Positions 15,794-23,357 of a stretch of 25,812 nt of DNA are shown here, in pieces. Source of the stretch: a virus. Below the pieces are notes generated by a model. It did no database searches, was not told the origin of the DNA, and saw nothing but the letters and a program-made list of their open reading frames with translations. The DNA lies in IMG/VR virus record IMGVR_UViG_3300006875_000143, positions 1-25,812 of that record; one strand, written 5' to 3'. The stretch's first letter is position 1; each line of letters opens with the position of its first letter. Made by a program: the position numbers and the translations under genes.

Positions 15794-17979
15794 TGGCACA
15801 GACGGCAGAGGAGTTGTTCGAGTCTGGCGGGCGCGAGCTGACGCCAGAGGAGTTGTTTGAGCAGGCCGGGACGCAAGTTGGAGAGGCCCCGGGTGCATTC
15901 GAGGCTGTGGCTCGAGGGCTGGCCGAGGGTGCAACCCTTGGGCTTAGTGGCCGCATTGCCGGCGTCGGTTCCGCACTTGAGGAGTTGGGCAAGCGCGCCG
16001 GGGCCGCATTTGTTGGCAGCGCACGGCCAGAGGTTCCGCTCGAGCAGGCTTTTGCCAGCGGACGTGCGGAGTCCGAGCGCGAGCGCATTCGGGCGCAGGC
16101 CGAGTTTCCCAAGCTAACTGCCGCCGCTGAGTTTGCTGGAGGCTTTGCGGCTCCATTGCCTGGGCTTGGCCAAGCCGCCACTTCCGCTCGCGCCGTGCCC
16201 GCTGTCGGGCGCGTGCTGGCTCCCGCTGTGCGGTATGGCGTCCCTGGCGCTATTGCTGGCGCTGTCTCAGCATATGGGCGCGGAGAGGCGGCAGACGTGC
16301 CGGCAGGCGCGGCCGCTGGCTTTGTTGGTGGCACCGTTGCCGGTCCTCTGGTGACAAAGGCAGCAGAGGCAACCGTTCCCAGAGCGCAAGCCGTTGGCCG
16401 TTTTCTGCGCGAGAAGGCCGCAGAGCGTGCGCTAAAGACTGTGATGATTCAGAAGGACATTCAGAAAATGCCAACCGCCAAGCGGCTCGAGGTTGGCGGA
16501 AGGGCGCTTGAGGAGGGCTTCATTAAGCCGTTCCGCACGGCGGCAGGACTTGAGGCTGGAATCCAGGAAGCCGAGGAGCGCATCCAGGGAGAGTTGTCTG
16601 AGGCATACCGCGCCGCAGACCAGGCCCTTGCGCAAAAGCAAGGGCTTTCCGAGGGCACCTTGCGGGAAGTGCGCGCCACGATTGCCGACAGGGCCGCGGC
16701 GGATGCACGTTCCGTCAGAGCGTCTGCTGCAGCGCAGGAGGCAGCGGAGCTGCAGAATGCGGCCGATATTCGCGCCCAGGTGGCCGAGCTTGAGGCGGCC
16801 AAGGAAACGCTCAAAACAAAGCTCCGCAATACGCTGGATGTGTTTGAGGGGAAGCGCACGGCCCGCCTCGAGGACGTTGAAGCAGAGGCTATGGCGGTGG
16901 GTGGGATTACCACCCAGCAGGCCGCAGAGTTTCCTTTTCAGCCTGTGGCCTTCCCTGAGTTGGCGACTCTTCGCGGAAAGACCGCAGGCCAGCAGGACAA
17001 GGCACTAGATGAGTTGGCGACACGGATGCTGGCAGAGGCCGACTCTCGCGTTGAGCGCGGAACTCGCGCATCAATCTACGGAGGCCGTCTAGCGCCAAGG
17101 CCTCTAGCTGAATATTCAGAGCCGGTGCGTGCCGCTTTTTCGCAAACCGGCAAGGCGCGTGAAGCAACAGTGTCGGCTGCTGCTACCGGCGGTGTTGTTC
17201 AAGCCCCTGAGCCACGGGACATTCAAGAACTTCGCCAAGGCGTGGGAATCGACTTGGCCGAGGTTGCTCGTCGCATTCGCTCGCAGGTCATCCCGCGCTA
17301 CGAGGCACCCGGGAACAAGGCCGAGGTGAAGCTGCTCTCAGACCTTGCGGACGAATACGAGGCCGAGGCGGCGCGTGGCGTGAACATTCAAGAAGCCAAC
17401 CGTTTCAAGACAGAAATTGGCAAGAAGGTTACGCGCTGGTTTACGCCCGAGGGAGCAACGGAACGTCGAAAAAACGAGGCCATCAAAGACGTTTACGACA
17501 CTGTTAACCAGTTTGTGGAAGAGTCAGTTGAAGCGCAATTGCCGCCAGAGCGCGTCAAGCAATACCTGGACGCCAAGCAGCGGTATTACGCTGTGATGCG
17601 CTTTCTTGAGGCCACCCCGTCAGCTATGGCGCGCGAAGCTGGCAACCGCGCGATTAGCCTGAGTGACTACCTGGCGGCGCAGATGGGAGCCATCTCTACC
17701 GTTGGACAGGGGGCACGGCTGCCGTTTGTTACCTTGGCCGCCGCTTTTGCGCACCAGCAGGCTCGTCAGCGTGGCAGTTCAGCGGCAGCATATTACGGTA
17801 ACCGCGTCAGCAAGTACCTGCAGCAGCGTTATGGCGACGACGCGGCGGCCGCTGCTGTTCGCGGTGGTGCTGGTGCTGCTGCGCAATACTACCGGCTCTC
17901 AAGCCAGGACCAGATGTTCCGCAAGCTTGACGAGGAAGACCGCAAGGCAGAGCAGAGTGGTGCTACCGCCGTCCCGTAA
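15793..17979 (+). CDS. Putative ejection protein 4, 728 aa
   Basis: The largest of the ejection-like proteins, starting in a TAATG overlap. It begins with a duplicated short motif (ELFESGGRELTPEELFEQAG), then a long Gly/Ala-rich hydrophobic region (residues about 30-195, including FAGGFAAPLPGLGQAATSA and GVPGAIAGAVSAYGRG, GAAAGFVGGTVAGPLV) that could insert into a membrane. The rest is charged helix and coiled coil, with RGVNIQEANRFKTEIGKKVT near residue 530, a segment also seen in other phage internal proteins. Such proteins leave the capsid ahead of the DNA. Its last 17 bases overlap the tail end of the converging gene at 17963. Role is inferred from composition and order. Confidence 0.62.
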   Translation: MAQTAEELFESGGRELTPEELFEQAGTQVGEAPGAFEAVARGLAEGATLGLSGRIAGVGSALEELGKRAGAAFVGSARPEVPLEQAFASGRAESERERIRAQAEFPKLTAAAEFAGGFAAPLPGLGQAATSARAVPAVGRVLAPAVRYGVPGAIAGAVSAYGRGEAADVPAGAAAGFVGGTVAGPLVTKAAEATVPRAQAVGRFLREKAAERALKTVMIQKDIQKMPTAKRLEVGGRALEEGFIKPFRTAAGLEAGIQEAEERIQGELSEAYRAADQALAQKQGLSEGTLREVRATIADRAAADARSVRASAAAQEAAELQNAADIRAQVAELEAAKETLKTKLRNTLDVFEGKRTARLEDVEAEAMAVGGITTQQAAEFPFQPVAFPELATLRGKTAGQQDKALDELATRMLAEADSRVERGTRASIYGGRLAPRPLAEYSEPVRAAFSQTGKAREATVSAAATGGVVQAPEPRDIQELRQGVGIDLAEVARRIRSQVIPRYEAPGNKAEVKLLSDLADEYEAEAARGVNIQEANRFKTEIGKKVTRWFTPEGATERRKNEAIKDVYDTVNQFVEESVEAQLPPERVKQYLDAKQRYYAVMRFLEATPSAMAREAGNRAISLSDYLAAQMGAISTVGQGARLPFVTLAAAFAHQQARQRGSSAAAYYGNRVSKYLQQRYGDDAAAAAVRGGAGAAAQYYRLSSQDQMFRKLDEEDRKAEQSGATAVP

Positions 17980-18184
17980 GCCGCTCAACCTTTATGCGTG
18001 CCAACTCGCCTTCGACAGCCGACAGCCGTTCCATGAGGGCCAAGTCTGCGGCTGGCGGCGGCGCTGGCTTGTCGTCTTTTCGTTGGAAGGCCAGCCACGC
18101 CAAAAAGGCAAGACGCGCCTGCCAAGCGGCAAAGGACAAGCCAAGGCCTAACGAGAGTCCCGAAACAACTGCCAAGGCGCTCAC
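17963..18184 (-). CDS. 73-aa membrane protein with C-terminal coiled coil (inverted island)
   Basis: Read from GTG 18184 to TAG 17965-17963. The start shares one base with the stop of the upstream minus gene (TAGTG) and has GAGG eight bases before it; the longer frame from 18367 would cover that gene. Residues 1-35 give one or two close hydrophobic segments (SALAVVSGLSLGLGLSFAAW, LAFLAWLAF), then a basic/Pro linker (QRKDDKPAPPPAA) and a short amphipathic helix (LMERLSAVEGELARIKVERL). No family recognised. It converges on and overlaps the ejection gene by 17 bases. A small membrane partner of the 86-aa protein, perhaps an exclusion or lysis-timing function, is possible but unproven. Confidence 0.6.
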   Translation of the reverse strand: MSALAVVSGLSLGLGLSFAAWQARLAFLAWLAFQRKDDKPAPPPAADLALMERLSAVEGELARIKVERLTGRR

Positions 18185-18444
18185 TAACGACGCCTCAGGG
18201 GATTGATGGTGAAAATCAACGCCTTTGCCACCTGGGCGCGAAAGTCTCTGGCGAAAGAGGCAAGTCCCTCGTTGCGCTCTGAGTCTACCGCAACAAAACG
18301 TCCGTCCTTGGTAATGGCTTGGAATCGCGTAAACTTTCCATCTCCATGGCGGCGAAAACCGAGCCAAACAATTTCCCCGGCCATGTGCTGCTCAATAACG
18401 CTGCTGGATTCCGGCCCCTTGTCCTGCTTTGCTCGCTGTGCCAT
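18184..18444 (-). CDS. 86-aa hypothetical protein (inverted island)
   Basis: Minus-strand gene from ATG 18444, 47 bases from the start of the divergent lysis gene. The product looks like a compact beta-alpha domain: IVWLGFRRHGDGKFTRFQAI and GRFVAVDSERNEGL suggest two hairpins, then a helix (LASFARDFRAQVAKALIF) and a basic end (NPLRRR). No family recognised. It is translationally coupled to the membrane protein downstream. Its ribosome site is weak (only GACGA nearby) and no convincing promoter is seen, so its expression signal is unclear. Protein-like composition and coupling support it being real. Confidence 0.6.
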   Translation of the reverse strand: MAQRAKQDKGPESSSVIEQHMAGEIVWLGFRRHGDGKFTRFQAITKDGRFVAVDSERNEGLASFARDFRAQVAKALIFTINPLRRR

Positions 18445-18491
18445 TTCGTCAGACTAGCGGACAATCACTCAAAAGAAAACGAGTCCTGTCA

Positions 18492-18743
18492 GTGTCTCCA
18501 GAGCTAATCGCACAGTTTATTACAGGCGGCGTAACGGCCCTGTTGGCGTGGAGTCTCAACCGCAACCTGTCCGGCCTTGACGCAACAATCAAGGACGTTG
18601 CCGGTAAGGTTGACGAGTTACACAAGGCCGAGACAGCAATGCAGGTGAAGGTTGCCGAGTTGTCCATTCGTGTCCAGCACACCGAGGCCATGCTTGCGGG
18701 TATTGAACTCGAGCTGGAGAAGCTTAAAGAGGCTAGGGGTTGA
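18492..18743 (+). CDS. 83-aa membrane-anchored coiled-coil protein (lysis module)
   Basis: I start at GTG 18492 (MSPELIAQFITGG); the longer frame from 18429 crosses the divergent gene. An N-terminal hydrophobic helix (IAQFITGGVTALLAWSL, residues 6-22) is followed by a long charged coiled coil (residues 30-80, IKDVAGKVDELHKAETAMQV and IELELEKLKEAR). This build is seen in XhlA-like membrane proteins and in spanin- or holin-like accessory lysis proteins. It overlaps the endolysin start by four bases (TTGA), so it belongs to the lysis cassette. Exact role, holin, spanin-like or anchor, cannot be decided. Confidence 0.62.
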   Translation: MSPELIAQFITGGVTALLAWSLNRNLSGLDATIKDVAGKVDELHKAETAMQVKVAELSIRVQHTEAMLAGIELELEKLKEARG

Positions 18744-19192
18744 GCCGGCTCATTCAGCACTTCCTAGCTGTCGTCGAAGCGCAGGAGGGGTTGCCGTATG
18801 TGTGGGCCGGCAAGGGTGAGTGCATAGCCGGCAAACGCCATGACTTTGTGACGCAGGGGCGGCGGTTGGTGTTTGACTGTAGCGGGCTGGTGACGTGGTC
18901 CCTACGGCAATGTGGCTGGAAAAGTCCTCGAGAGTTTTCGTCAAACGGGATGTGGATGCATTGGAGAAGGACGGACAAGCCACATCCAGGCGACTTCATC
19001 GTTTACGGAAAGCCACAGCTTGCTAGCCACGTTGAGGTTTTGATGCCGGATGGCCGTTCTTTCGGAGCCATCGGCGGAAACAGCAAAACCTCAAAGCCAA
19101 CGCCAGGCGCGTGCGTGCAGTACCGGAAGAAGAAGCGGCTAGACGTTCTTGGGTACTTAACCAACCCGCTAAGGCCAGAGGAAGATGCGTAG
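18740..19192 (+). CDS. Endolysin, NlpC/P60 (CHAP-like) cysteine peptidase
   Basis: Degrades peptidoglycan by cutting peptide bonds at the end of infection. The 150-aa product is one NlpC/P60 domain: an early PYVWAGKGE block (residues 19-27), the catalytic cysteine in RLVFDCSGLVTWSL (Cys47), the catalytic histidine in QLASHVEVLMPDG (His97), and a polar third residue near GGNSKT (Asn114). GDFIVYGKP lies between them, as expected. It lacks a signal peptide, so it needs a holin, and lacks a wall-binding domain, common for Gram-negative hosts. Start is TTG 18740 overlapping the previous stop, with AAAGAGG seven bases upstream. Confidence 0.88.
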   Translation: MSRLIQHFLAVVEAQEGLPYVWAGKGECIAGKRHDFVTQGRRLVFDCSGLVTWSLRQCGWKSPREFSSNGMWMHWRRTDKPHPGDFIVYGKPQLASHVEVLMPDGRSFGAIGGNSKTSKPTPGACVQYRKKKRLDVLGYLTNPLRPEEDA

Positions 19193-19298
19193 GCCTCTGC
19201 CAAGGCTAGGCGAGGCGGAGCGCATTCGCCTGTTAAGGTTACGAGGGTTAGACGTAAACCTAAAACCGTTAAACCTGACTCCAGAGGAGAGACAAGCC

Positions 19299-19553
19299 AT
19301 GAGCGATACGACTTCCCCCACCGTTGTAGAGCAGCCCGCCGTCCAGCAGCCGCTTCCCCAGCCTGCCCAAGGCGCCGTCGTCAACCAGAAGGCCGTCCGG
19401 CTGCTGACGCTGGTGGGCGTGGTGGCCGCTGCGGCCCTTGCCGCCTCCGAGGCTGGCGTGCTGCCTCCGTGGGTGGGTGCGGTGGCGCAGGCCGTCATTG
19501 GCCTGCTGGCCGCGGTGGGTGTGGCTAGCCCCGGCATTCGTAAGCAGGCCTAG
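19299..19553 (+). CDS. Holin candidate, 84 aa (possible longer form from 19185)
   Basis: After a polar, Pro/Gln-rich start (residues 1-25) come two hydrophobic segments, VRLLTLVGVVAAAALAASEA and VGAVAQAVIGLLAAVGVA, separated by the short turn GVLPPW, and a basic end (GIRKQA). This hairpin in the membrane and the place right after the endolysin suit a holin, which opens the inner membrane. ATG 19299 has AGGAG nine bases upstream. The frame is open further back to ATG 19185, overlapping the endolysin by eight bases and adding 38 residues with many arginines (RIRLLRLRG); GAGG there is only three bases from the start. Either or both could be used. No specific holin family is recognised. Confidence 0.6.
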   Translation: MSDTTSPTVVEQPAVQQPLPQPAQGAVVNQKAVRLLTLVGVVAAAALAASEAGVLPPWVGAVAQAVIGLLAAVGVASPGIRKQA

Positions 19554-19556
19554 TCA

Positions 19557-22500
19557 ATGCGCTACCGTGCCGCCGCCGTGGTGCTGGCCTTGGCTGCTGC
19601 GGCGGCCATCGGCCAAGTGCCGATGTATTCGGATTACCCGTGGGGGCTGGTGCAGAATGGCACCGACCAGGGGCCGGTCTACAACCTGGACTGCCAGCCA
19701 CCGCTGGTGTGCAGCTCCCCAAGCTACGGCAACGGACGCATTCAGCTTGGCGACGGAGGCGTGCTGCCCATCATCGTGGCGTATGCCGCGGACGCAGGCT
19801 TTGCGAACTCAGCGGCCGTGGCCGACTTGGCGCTTTATGCCAGGGACTCAGGCTTTGCGGATTTGTCCGCACAGTCATTCTTCGCCTTTGACGCCGGGTT
19901 TGCTTACACCGCTGGAAGCGCCAACACCGCCGCTTATGCCTTCGACGCTGGGGCCGCCAACTATGCCACGGCCGCTGGCGTGGCCATCTATGCGCTGGAC
20001 GCAGGGCAGGCTGATTACGCACCTGTGGCCGGCTATGCGGCCGCCGCGGGCACGGCCAACACCGCCAACACGGCCGACCTTGCGGCGTATGCCTACGACG
20101 CCGGCCGCGCCAACTATGCGGACACAGCTGGTGTTGCGACTTATGCTTTGGATGCTGGCAGGGCGAACTATGCGGACACGGCCGGTGTGGCTGCATACGC
20201 TTTGGACGCCGGCCGCGCCAACTACGCCGACACGGCTGGAAGCGCCGGAACGTCAACAACGGCTCAATACGCCTTCGATGCTGGCAACGTCGTCTGCGTC
20301 GGATGCATCGTTGCCGACCGCATCGGCCTCGCCGCGGTCATCCGAGAGAAGATTCAAGCAGGAGCCGTAAATCACACCGTCATTGAGGATGGCGGCATCC
20401 TGGGGAATAACATCATCCCCGGAGGCGTTACCTCTACCCAAATTGCAACGGGAGGAGTCGCAACAGCCAACATTGCCAACGGTGCCGTTACCGAATCGCA
20501 GATTGGGGCGCTTGCCGTCACCGAGGGAAAACTGGGCGCTTTGGCTGTTACGGAGGGCAAGCTGGGCGCAGGCGCAGTTACCAACACAAAACTGGGCGAC
20601 CTGTCTGTTTCAAGCGGGAAACTGCAAGACTCAGCCGTGACGACGGCAAAGCTAAACGCCCTGGCGGTGGATTCAACCAAGCTGGCTGCTGGTGCTGTCA
20701 CGACCGCGAAGATTGCAGCCAATGCCGTAACGACCAATGAACTTGGCGCCGCAGCTGTTACGTCAACCATCCTTGCTGATGGCTCTGTCCTCGAGGCCAA
20801 GGTTGCAACGTCCGCCATCACCACAACCAAACTTGCGGATATGGGTGTCACGGCCCCAAAGCTGGACGACGGCATCCCGCTTACCGCCTATGACGAAGCA
20901 GGTGTTGCAGGCATCAGCTCCAGGTCCACGGCCACTAACGCCACCAAGGGCAGCTGGGACGGCTCTACCGGATACATTCGCTTCACGGTTGGCTCCGGTG
21001 TCACAAACCCTCAAGTTTCAACCGGCCTCTACACCGGAACCAGCACAAACCTACTGACACCGAAGGCCGTCATGCGTTACCGGCTGGCTGGAGACTTTGC
21101 CGCCAAAGCCCCAACGGCCATGACGGCCAAAAACACCGCAAACGTGGCACAGACGGCCTCTGCGGTTTTTGTCAGCGACGGCAACTGGCACACCGCCGTT
21201 TTTGACATTTCTGGATGGACAACGGTTGGCACGTTGCGGATTGACCTTACAACTGCAACAGACGCAACTGCGTATTGGGATATTGCCTATGTGGGCACCG
21301 GCATTCCTGGTGGCGGAACTGGGGCGCTCATTTCCAAGGCTGGCAACGTCGGCGTTGGCATAACCCCCACCAGCAAACTACATGTTGATGGAACTATCAC
21401 CATTGGCACCAGCACGAACACCTATCAGGCTGGTGTGCTTGGCTATACCGACGCAAATTGGGGTTTCATCTACCGTCCGCCTCAAGCCGGTGCAATTGCC
21501 GCACACAATTTCGAGGCTTATGACGGAAGCGACCTTTTGACCATCACAAATGGCGGATATGTCGGCATTGGAACGCTAACCCCTGGAAGTTTTCGCCTTG
21601 CGGTGGTTGGCCCAGCTGCCGGCACCGCCACTGGCCCGGTTGTGTTTTCAACCCCTGGAACCGCACAAGGAGAACGCAGCGCGCTGGCAATGCTTGGAAC
21701 ATTCCAGGCAACACCAGGCGACAACACGCCGCGTCGAGCCGCTGATGTTGTTGCGGGCTTCAATGGTGGAAATTGGGGCACGGAATATATGTCCCTAAAC
21801 GTCGGCAACAACGGCAGCGGTAACGACGCCTTCGCTTTGACGGCAGAAAAAGTTCGAATTACCAGCGGAGGCGACGTTGGCATCAGCGTCACGGCGCCTC
21901 GCTCAAGGATGCATGTCTACGGCACCAGCGCCACTCCCGTCGGCAGCGGCAGCACGGAAAAGGCAAACCTCATCGTTGAGGGCAGCGCCACCAATGCGCT
22001 GAAGATGGGGACGGACCCGGCCTCGCCTTACGGCTCGTGGATTCAGAGCACGGACAGGACCAACAACGGCATTCAGTATCCACTGGCATTGAACCCAATG
22101 GGCGGGAAGGTGGGAGTAAACACCCTTGCCCCGGAAGAACAACTGGAAGTCAAAACCGGAACCACCGCTTACGGTGTTTTGCACAGCGACGGCACACGCA
22201 AGGTGGGAAGTTACGTCGACACCTCGGGCGGCTGGTATGGCACCAAGTCCAACCACGACCTGCACCTATTCACCAACAACGGCGCCAAGCGGCTGACTGT
22301 CACTACGGCTGGCAACGTGGATATCGCTAGCTTTGGGACGCCTGCCTCAGAAACTCACGTTTGCAGCGACACCACCGGAGTGCTGGTGCTGTGCAGCGCG
22401 TCCGACGAGCGCAAGAAAGAGAAAATTCGGAGCCTTGGCAATCCGCTAAAGCTGGTGCTGCAGATGCGCCCGGTGCGCTACGAGTGGAAGGACAAGGGCC

Positions 22501-22766
22501 GAATGGGCAAGGGCGAGGATATTGGTTTTGTCGCCCAGGAGATAATGACGGTGCTGCCTGAGGTGGTGGGCAACAACAGCGACGGAACCTACCTCATTCA
22601 TTACGACAAACTAACCGCGGTGCTCGCCGGGGCCATTCAGGAGTTATACGAGGACCGCACATGGCTAGCGAAGCGGGTGCAGGCACTTGAGGACCGCGCC
22701 CAGGCCGCGGAGGACAAGCTGGCGCAGCTTGAGGCAAGGCTTGCAAAGCTGGAGGGTGCCAAGTGA
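19557..22766 (+). CDS. Large tail fibre with signal-like N terminus, repeats and S74 chaperone domain
   Basis: A 1069-aa receptor-binding fibre candidate. Residues 1-20 look like a secretion signal (MRYRAAAVVLALAAAAAIGQ), unusual for a phage fibre. Cys46/Cys52 follow. Residues 79-243 carry DAG repeats with an 18-residue period (DAGRANYADTAGVA). After Cys247/Cys250 comes a 10-residue repeat (residues about 290-438, AVTEGKLGAL, AVTTAKLNAL) typical of fibre shafts. Residues about 440-945 include a beta domain and blocks such as GNVGVGITPTSKLHVDG, common in trimeric fibres. From Ser949 (SDERKKEKI) a peptidase S74 intramolecular chaperone domain (VRYEWKDKG, DIGFVAQEI) leads to a C-terminal coiled coil; S74 domains help trimerise the fibre and cut themselves off. 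A second in-frame Met (residue 23) lacks a good ribosome site. Fibre/S74 call is strong; secretion is open. Confidence 0.87.
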   Translation: MRYRAAAVVLALAAAAAIGQVPMYSDYPWGLVQNGTDQGPVYNLDCQPPLVCSSPSYGNGRIQLGDGGVLPIIVAYAADAGFANSAAVADLALYARDSGFADLSAQSFFAFDAGFAYTAGSANTAAYAFDAGAANYATAAGVAIYALDAGQADYAPVAGYAAAAGTANTANTADLAAYAYDAGRANYADTAGVATYALDAGRANYADTAGVAAYALDAGRANYADTAGSAGTSTTAQYAFDAGNVVCVGCIVADRIGLAAVIREKIQAGAVNHTVIEDGGILGNNIIPGGVTSTQIATGGVATANIANGAVTESQIGALAVTEGKLGALAVTEGKLGAGAVTNTKLGDLSVSSGKLQDSAVTTAKLNALAVDSTKLAAGAVTTAKIAANAVTTNELGAAAVTSTILADGSVLEAKVATSAITTTKLADMGVTAPKLDDGIPLTAYDEAGVAGISSRSTATNATKGSWDGSTGYIRFTVGSGVTNPQVSTGLYTGTSTNLLTPKAVMRYRLAGDFAAKAPTAMTAKNTANVAQTASAVFVSDGNWHTAVFDISGWTTVGTLRIDLTTATDATAYWDIAYVGTGIPGGGTGALISKAGNVGVGITPTSKLHVDGTITIGTSTNTYQAGVLGYTDANWGFIYRPPQAGAIAAHNFEAYDGSDLLTITNGGYVGIGTLTPGSFRLAVVGPAAGTATGPVVFSTPGTAQGERSALAMLGTFQATPGDNTPRRAADVVAGFNGGNWGTEYMSLNVGNNGSGNDAFALTAEKVRITSGGDVGISVTAPRSRMHVYGTSATPVGSGSTEKANLIVEGSATNALKMGTDPASPYGSWIQSTDRTNNGIQYPLALNPMGGKVGVNTLAPEEQLEVKTGTTAYGVLHSDGTRKVGSYVDTSGGWYGTKSNHDLHLFTNNGAKRLTVTTAGNVDIASFGTPASETHVCSDTTGVLVLCSASDERKKEKIRSLGNPLKLVLQMRPVRYEWKDKGRMGKGEDIGFVAQEIMTVLPEVVGNNSDGTYLIHYDKLTAVLAGAIQELYEDRTWLAKRVQALEDRAQAAEDKLAQLEARLAKLEGAK
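20088..20249 (+). repeat. Three tandem 54-base repeats in the tail-fibre gene
   Basis: Three consecutive units of 54 bases encode YAYDAGRANYADTAGVAT, YALDAGRANYADTAGVAA and YALDAGRANYADTAGSAG (residues 178-231). Older, diverged copies with the same 18-residue period extend upstream to residue 79 (DAG at 79, 112, 130, 148). The DNA copies differ mostly at third positions, so the protein repeat is better kept than the DNA. Confidence 0.85.
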
Positions 22767-23074
22767 GCAACTACAAGCCGCCAGAATCAGCAGCTCGAGC
22801 TGCCGCCCACGGCCTGGCGCTTCGACGGAAATGGGGGCGCGGAGGAACGGCTGTTGGCGTTGCTAGGGCTAGGGACTTGTCCAACGGCCGAAGCGTAAGC
22901 CGTGAAACCGTTGGCCGAATGGCCTCATTTGCTCGTCACTTGGCGCAAAAAGAGTCCAACCCGCCAGACGGAGGCCCAAGCGCGCAGGCAATAGCCATCA
23001 AACTGTGGGGCGGCAGGGTTGGCATTAACTGGGCGCGGTCCATCATGGACCGCCTCAAGGGTCGTAAAAAGTAA
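22763..23074 (+). CDS. Small conserved phage protein, 103 aa
   Basis: Starts at GTG 22763 in a GTGA overlap with the fibre stop and has GGAGGG upstream. The sequence ALRRKWGRGGTAVGVARARD followed by LSNGRSVSRETVGRMASFAR, then AIAIKLWGGRVGINWARSI, is a conserved unit I recognise from phage proteins, where it occurs alone or at the end of capsid-protease or XkdF-like polypeptides. Its function is not established to my knowledge. Here it is a stand-alone gene at the end of the late operon, directly before a terminator-like hairpin. Family pattern is convincing; role is unknown. Confidence 0.7.
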   Translation: MSNYKPPESAARAAAHGLALRRKWGRGGTAVGVARARDLSNGRSVSRETVGRMASFARHLAQKESNPPDGGPSAQAIAIKLWGGRVGINWARSIMDRLKGRKK

Positions 23075-23075
23075 C

Positions 23076-23102
23076 GGCCCCTCCGCACCATGCGGAGAGG
23101 CC
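23076..23102. terminator. Hairpin at the end of the late operon, possibly bidirectional
   Basis: GGCC and CTCCGC (23076-23086) pair with GCGGAG and GGCC (23092-23102) around a five-base loop, with one C-A mismatch. It lies one base after the stop of the rightward operon, facing the leftward operon. There is no T run on the plus strand; read leftward, TTTTT follows five bases after the stem (23070-23066). It therefore looks better as a terminator for the leftward operon, with a weaker or factor-assisted effect rightward. Confidence 0.55.
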
Positions 23103-23105
23103 GTC

Positions 23106-23137
23106 GACGCTGGCCCTGGAACCTGAAATCCAGCGTC
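23106..23137. repeat. Inverted repeat overlapping the stop of the CxxC gene
   Basis: GACGCTGG (23106-23113) is the exact inverted copy of CCAGCGTC (23130-23137), with a 16-base loop. It covers two bases of the stop codon of the leftward 73-aa gene and stands three bases from the preceding hairpin, so the convergent junction holds two stacked hairpins. Confidence 0.6.
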
Positions 23138-23357
23138 AGTAAATGAGGCCGGCCAGTGTCACGCTCGGCGGCATGCGCTCCACGCGCACGCAGCAGAGGC
23201 ACACGCCAGAGGCACCACGGCTGGAAAACCGCCATAGCGACTCGGCCACACGCTCGGCTCGGCCGCAGTAGCTATAGCGGCGGCCTGCCTCAAAAGCGTG
23301 CGTAATTCCGTCCCCGCGCCTGGGGATTCGCCATTCAATCTCAGGCATCCTCGCCAC
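23136..23357 (-). CDS. Small CxxC-type protein, 73 aa
   Basis: Last gene of the leftward recombination operon. The start is GTG 23357, or three codons later at ATG 23348; both overlap the end of the nuclease gene, and neither has a strong ribosome site, so coupling to the nuclease is likely. The product is Arg-rich and contains YSYCGRAERVAESLWRFSSR then GVCLCCVRVERM, giving Cys31, Cys53, Cys55 and Cys56, possible metal ligands. It ends in VTLAGLIY. No family recognised. Position suggests an accessory part in DNA processing, which is only inference. Confidence 0.6.
   Translation of the reverse strand: MARMPEIEWRIPRRGDGITHAFEAGRRYSYCGRAERVAESLWRFSSRGASGVCLCCVRVERMPPSVTLAGLIY

Noticed and set aside
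20088-20249. Tandem repeats as a CRISPR array
   Set aside because: Repeats are contiguous, in frame and without spacers; they encode fibre protein repeats.
19438-20370. 310-aa plus-strand open frame
   Set aside because: Out-of-frame shadow of the tail fibre: Pro/Arg/Trp/Thr-rich, an artefact of the repeats.
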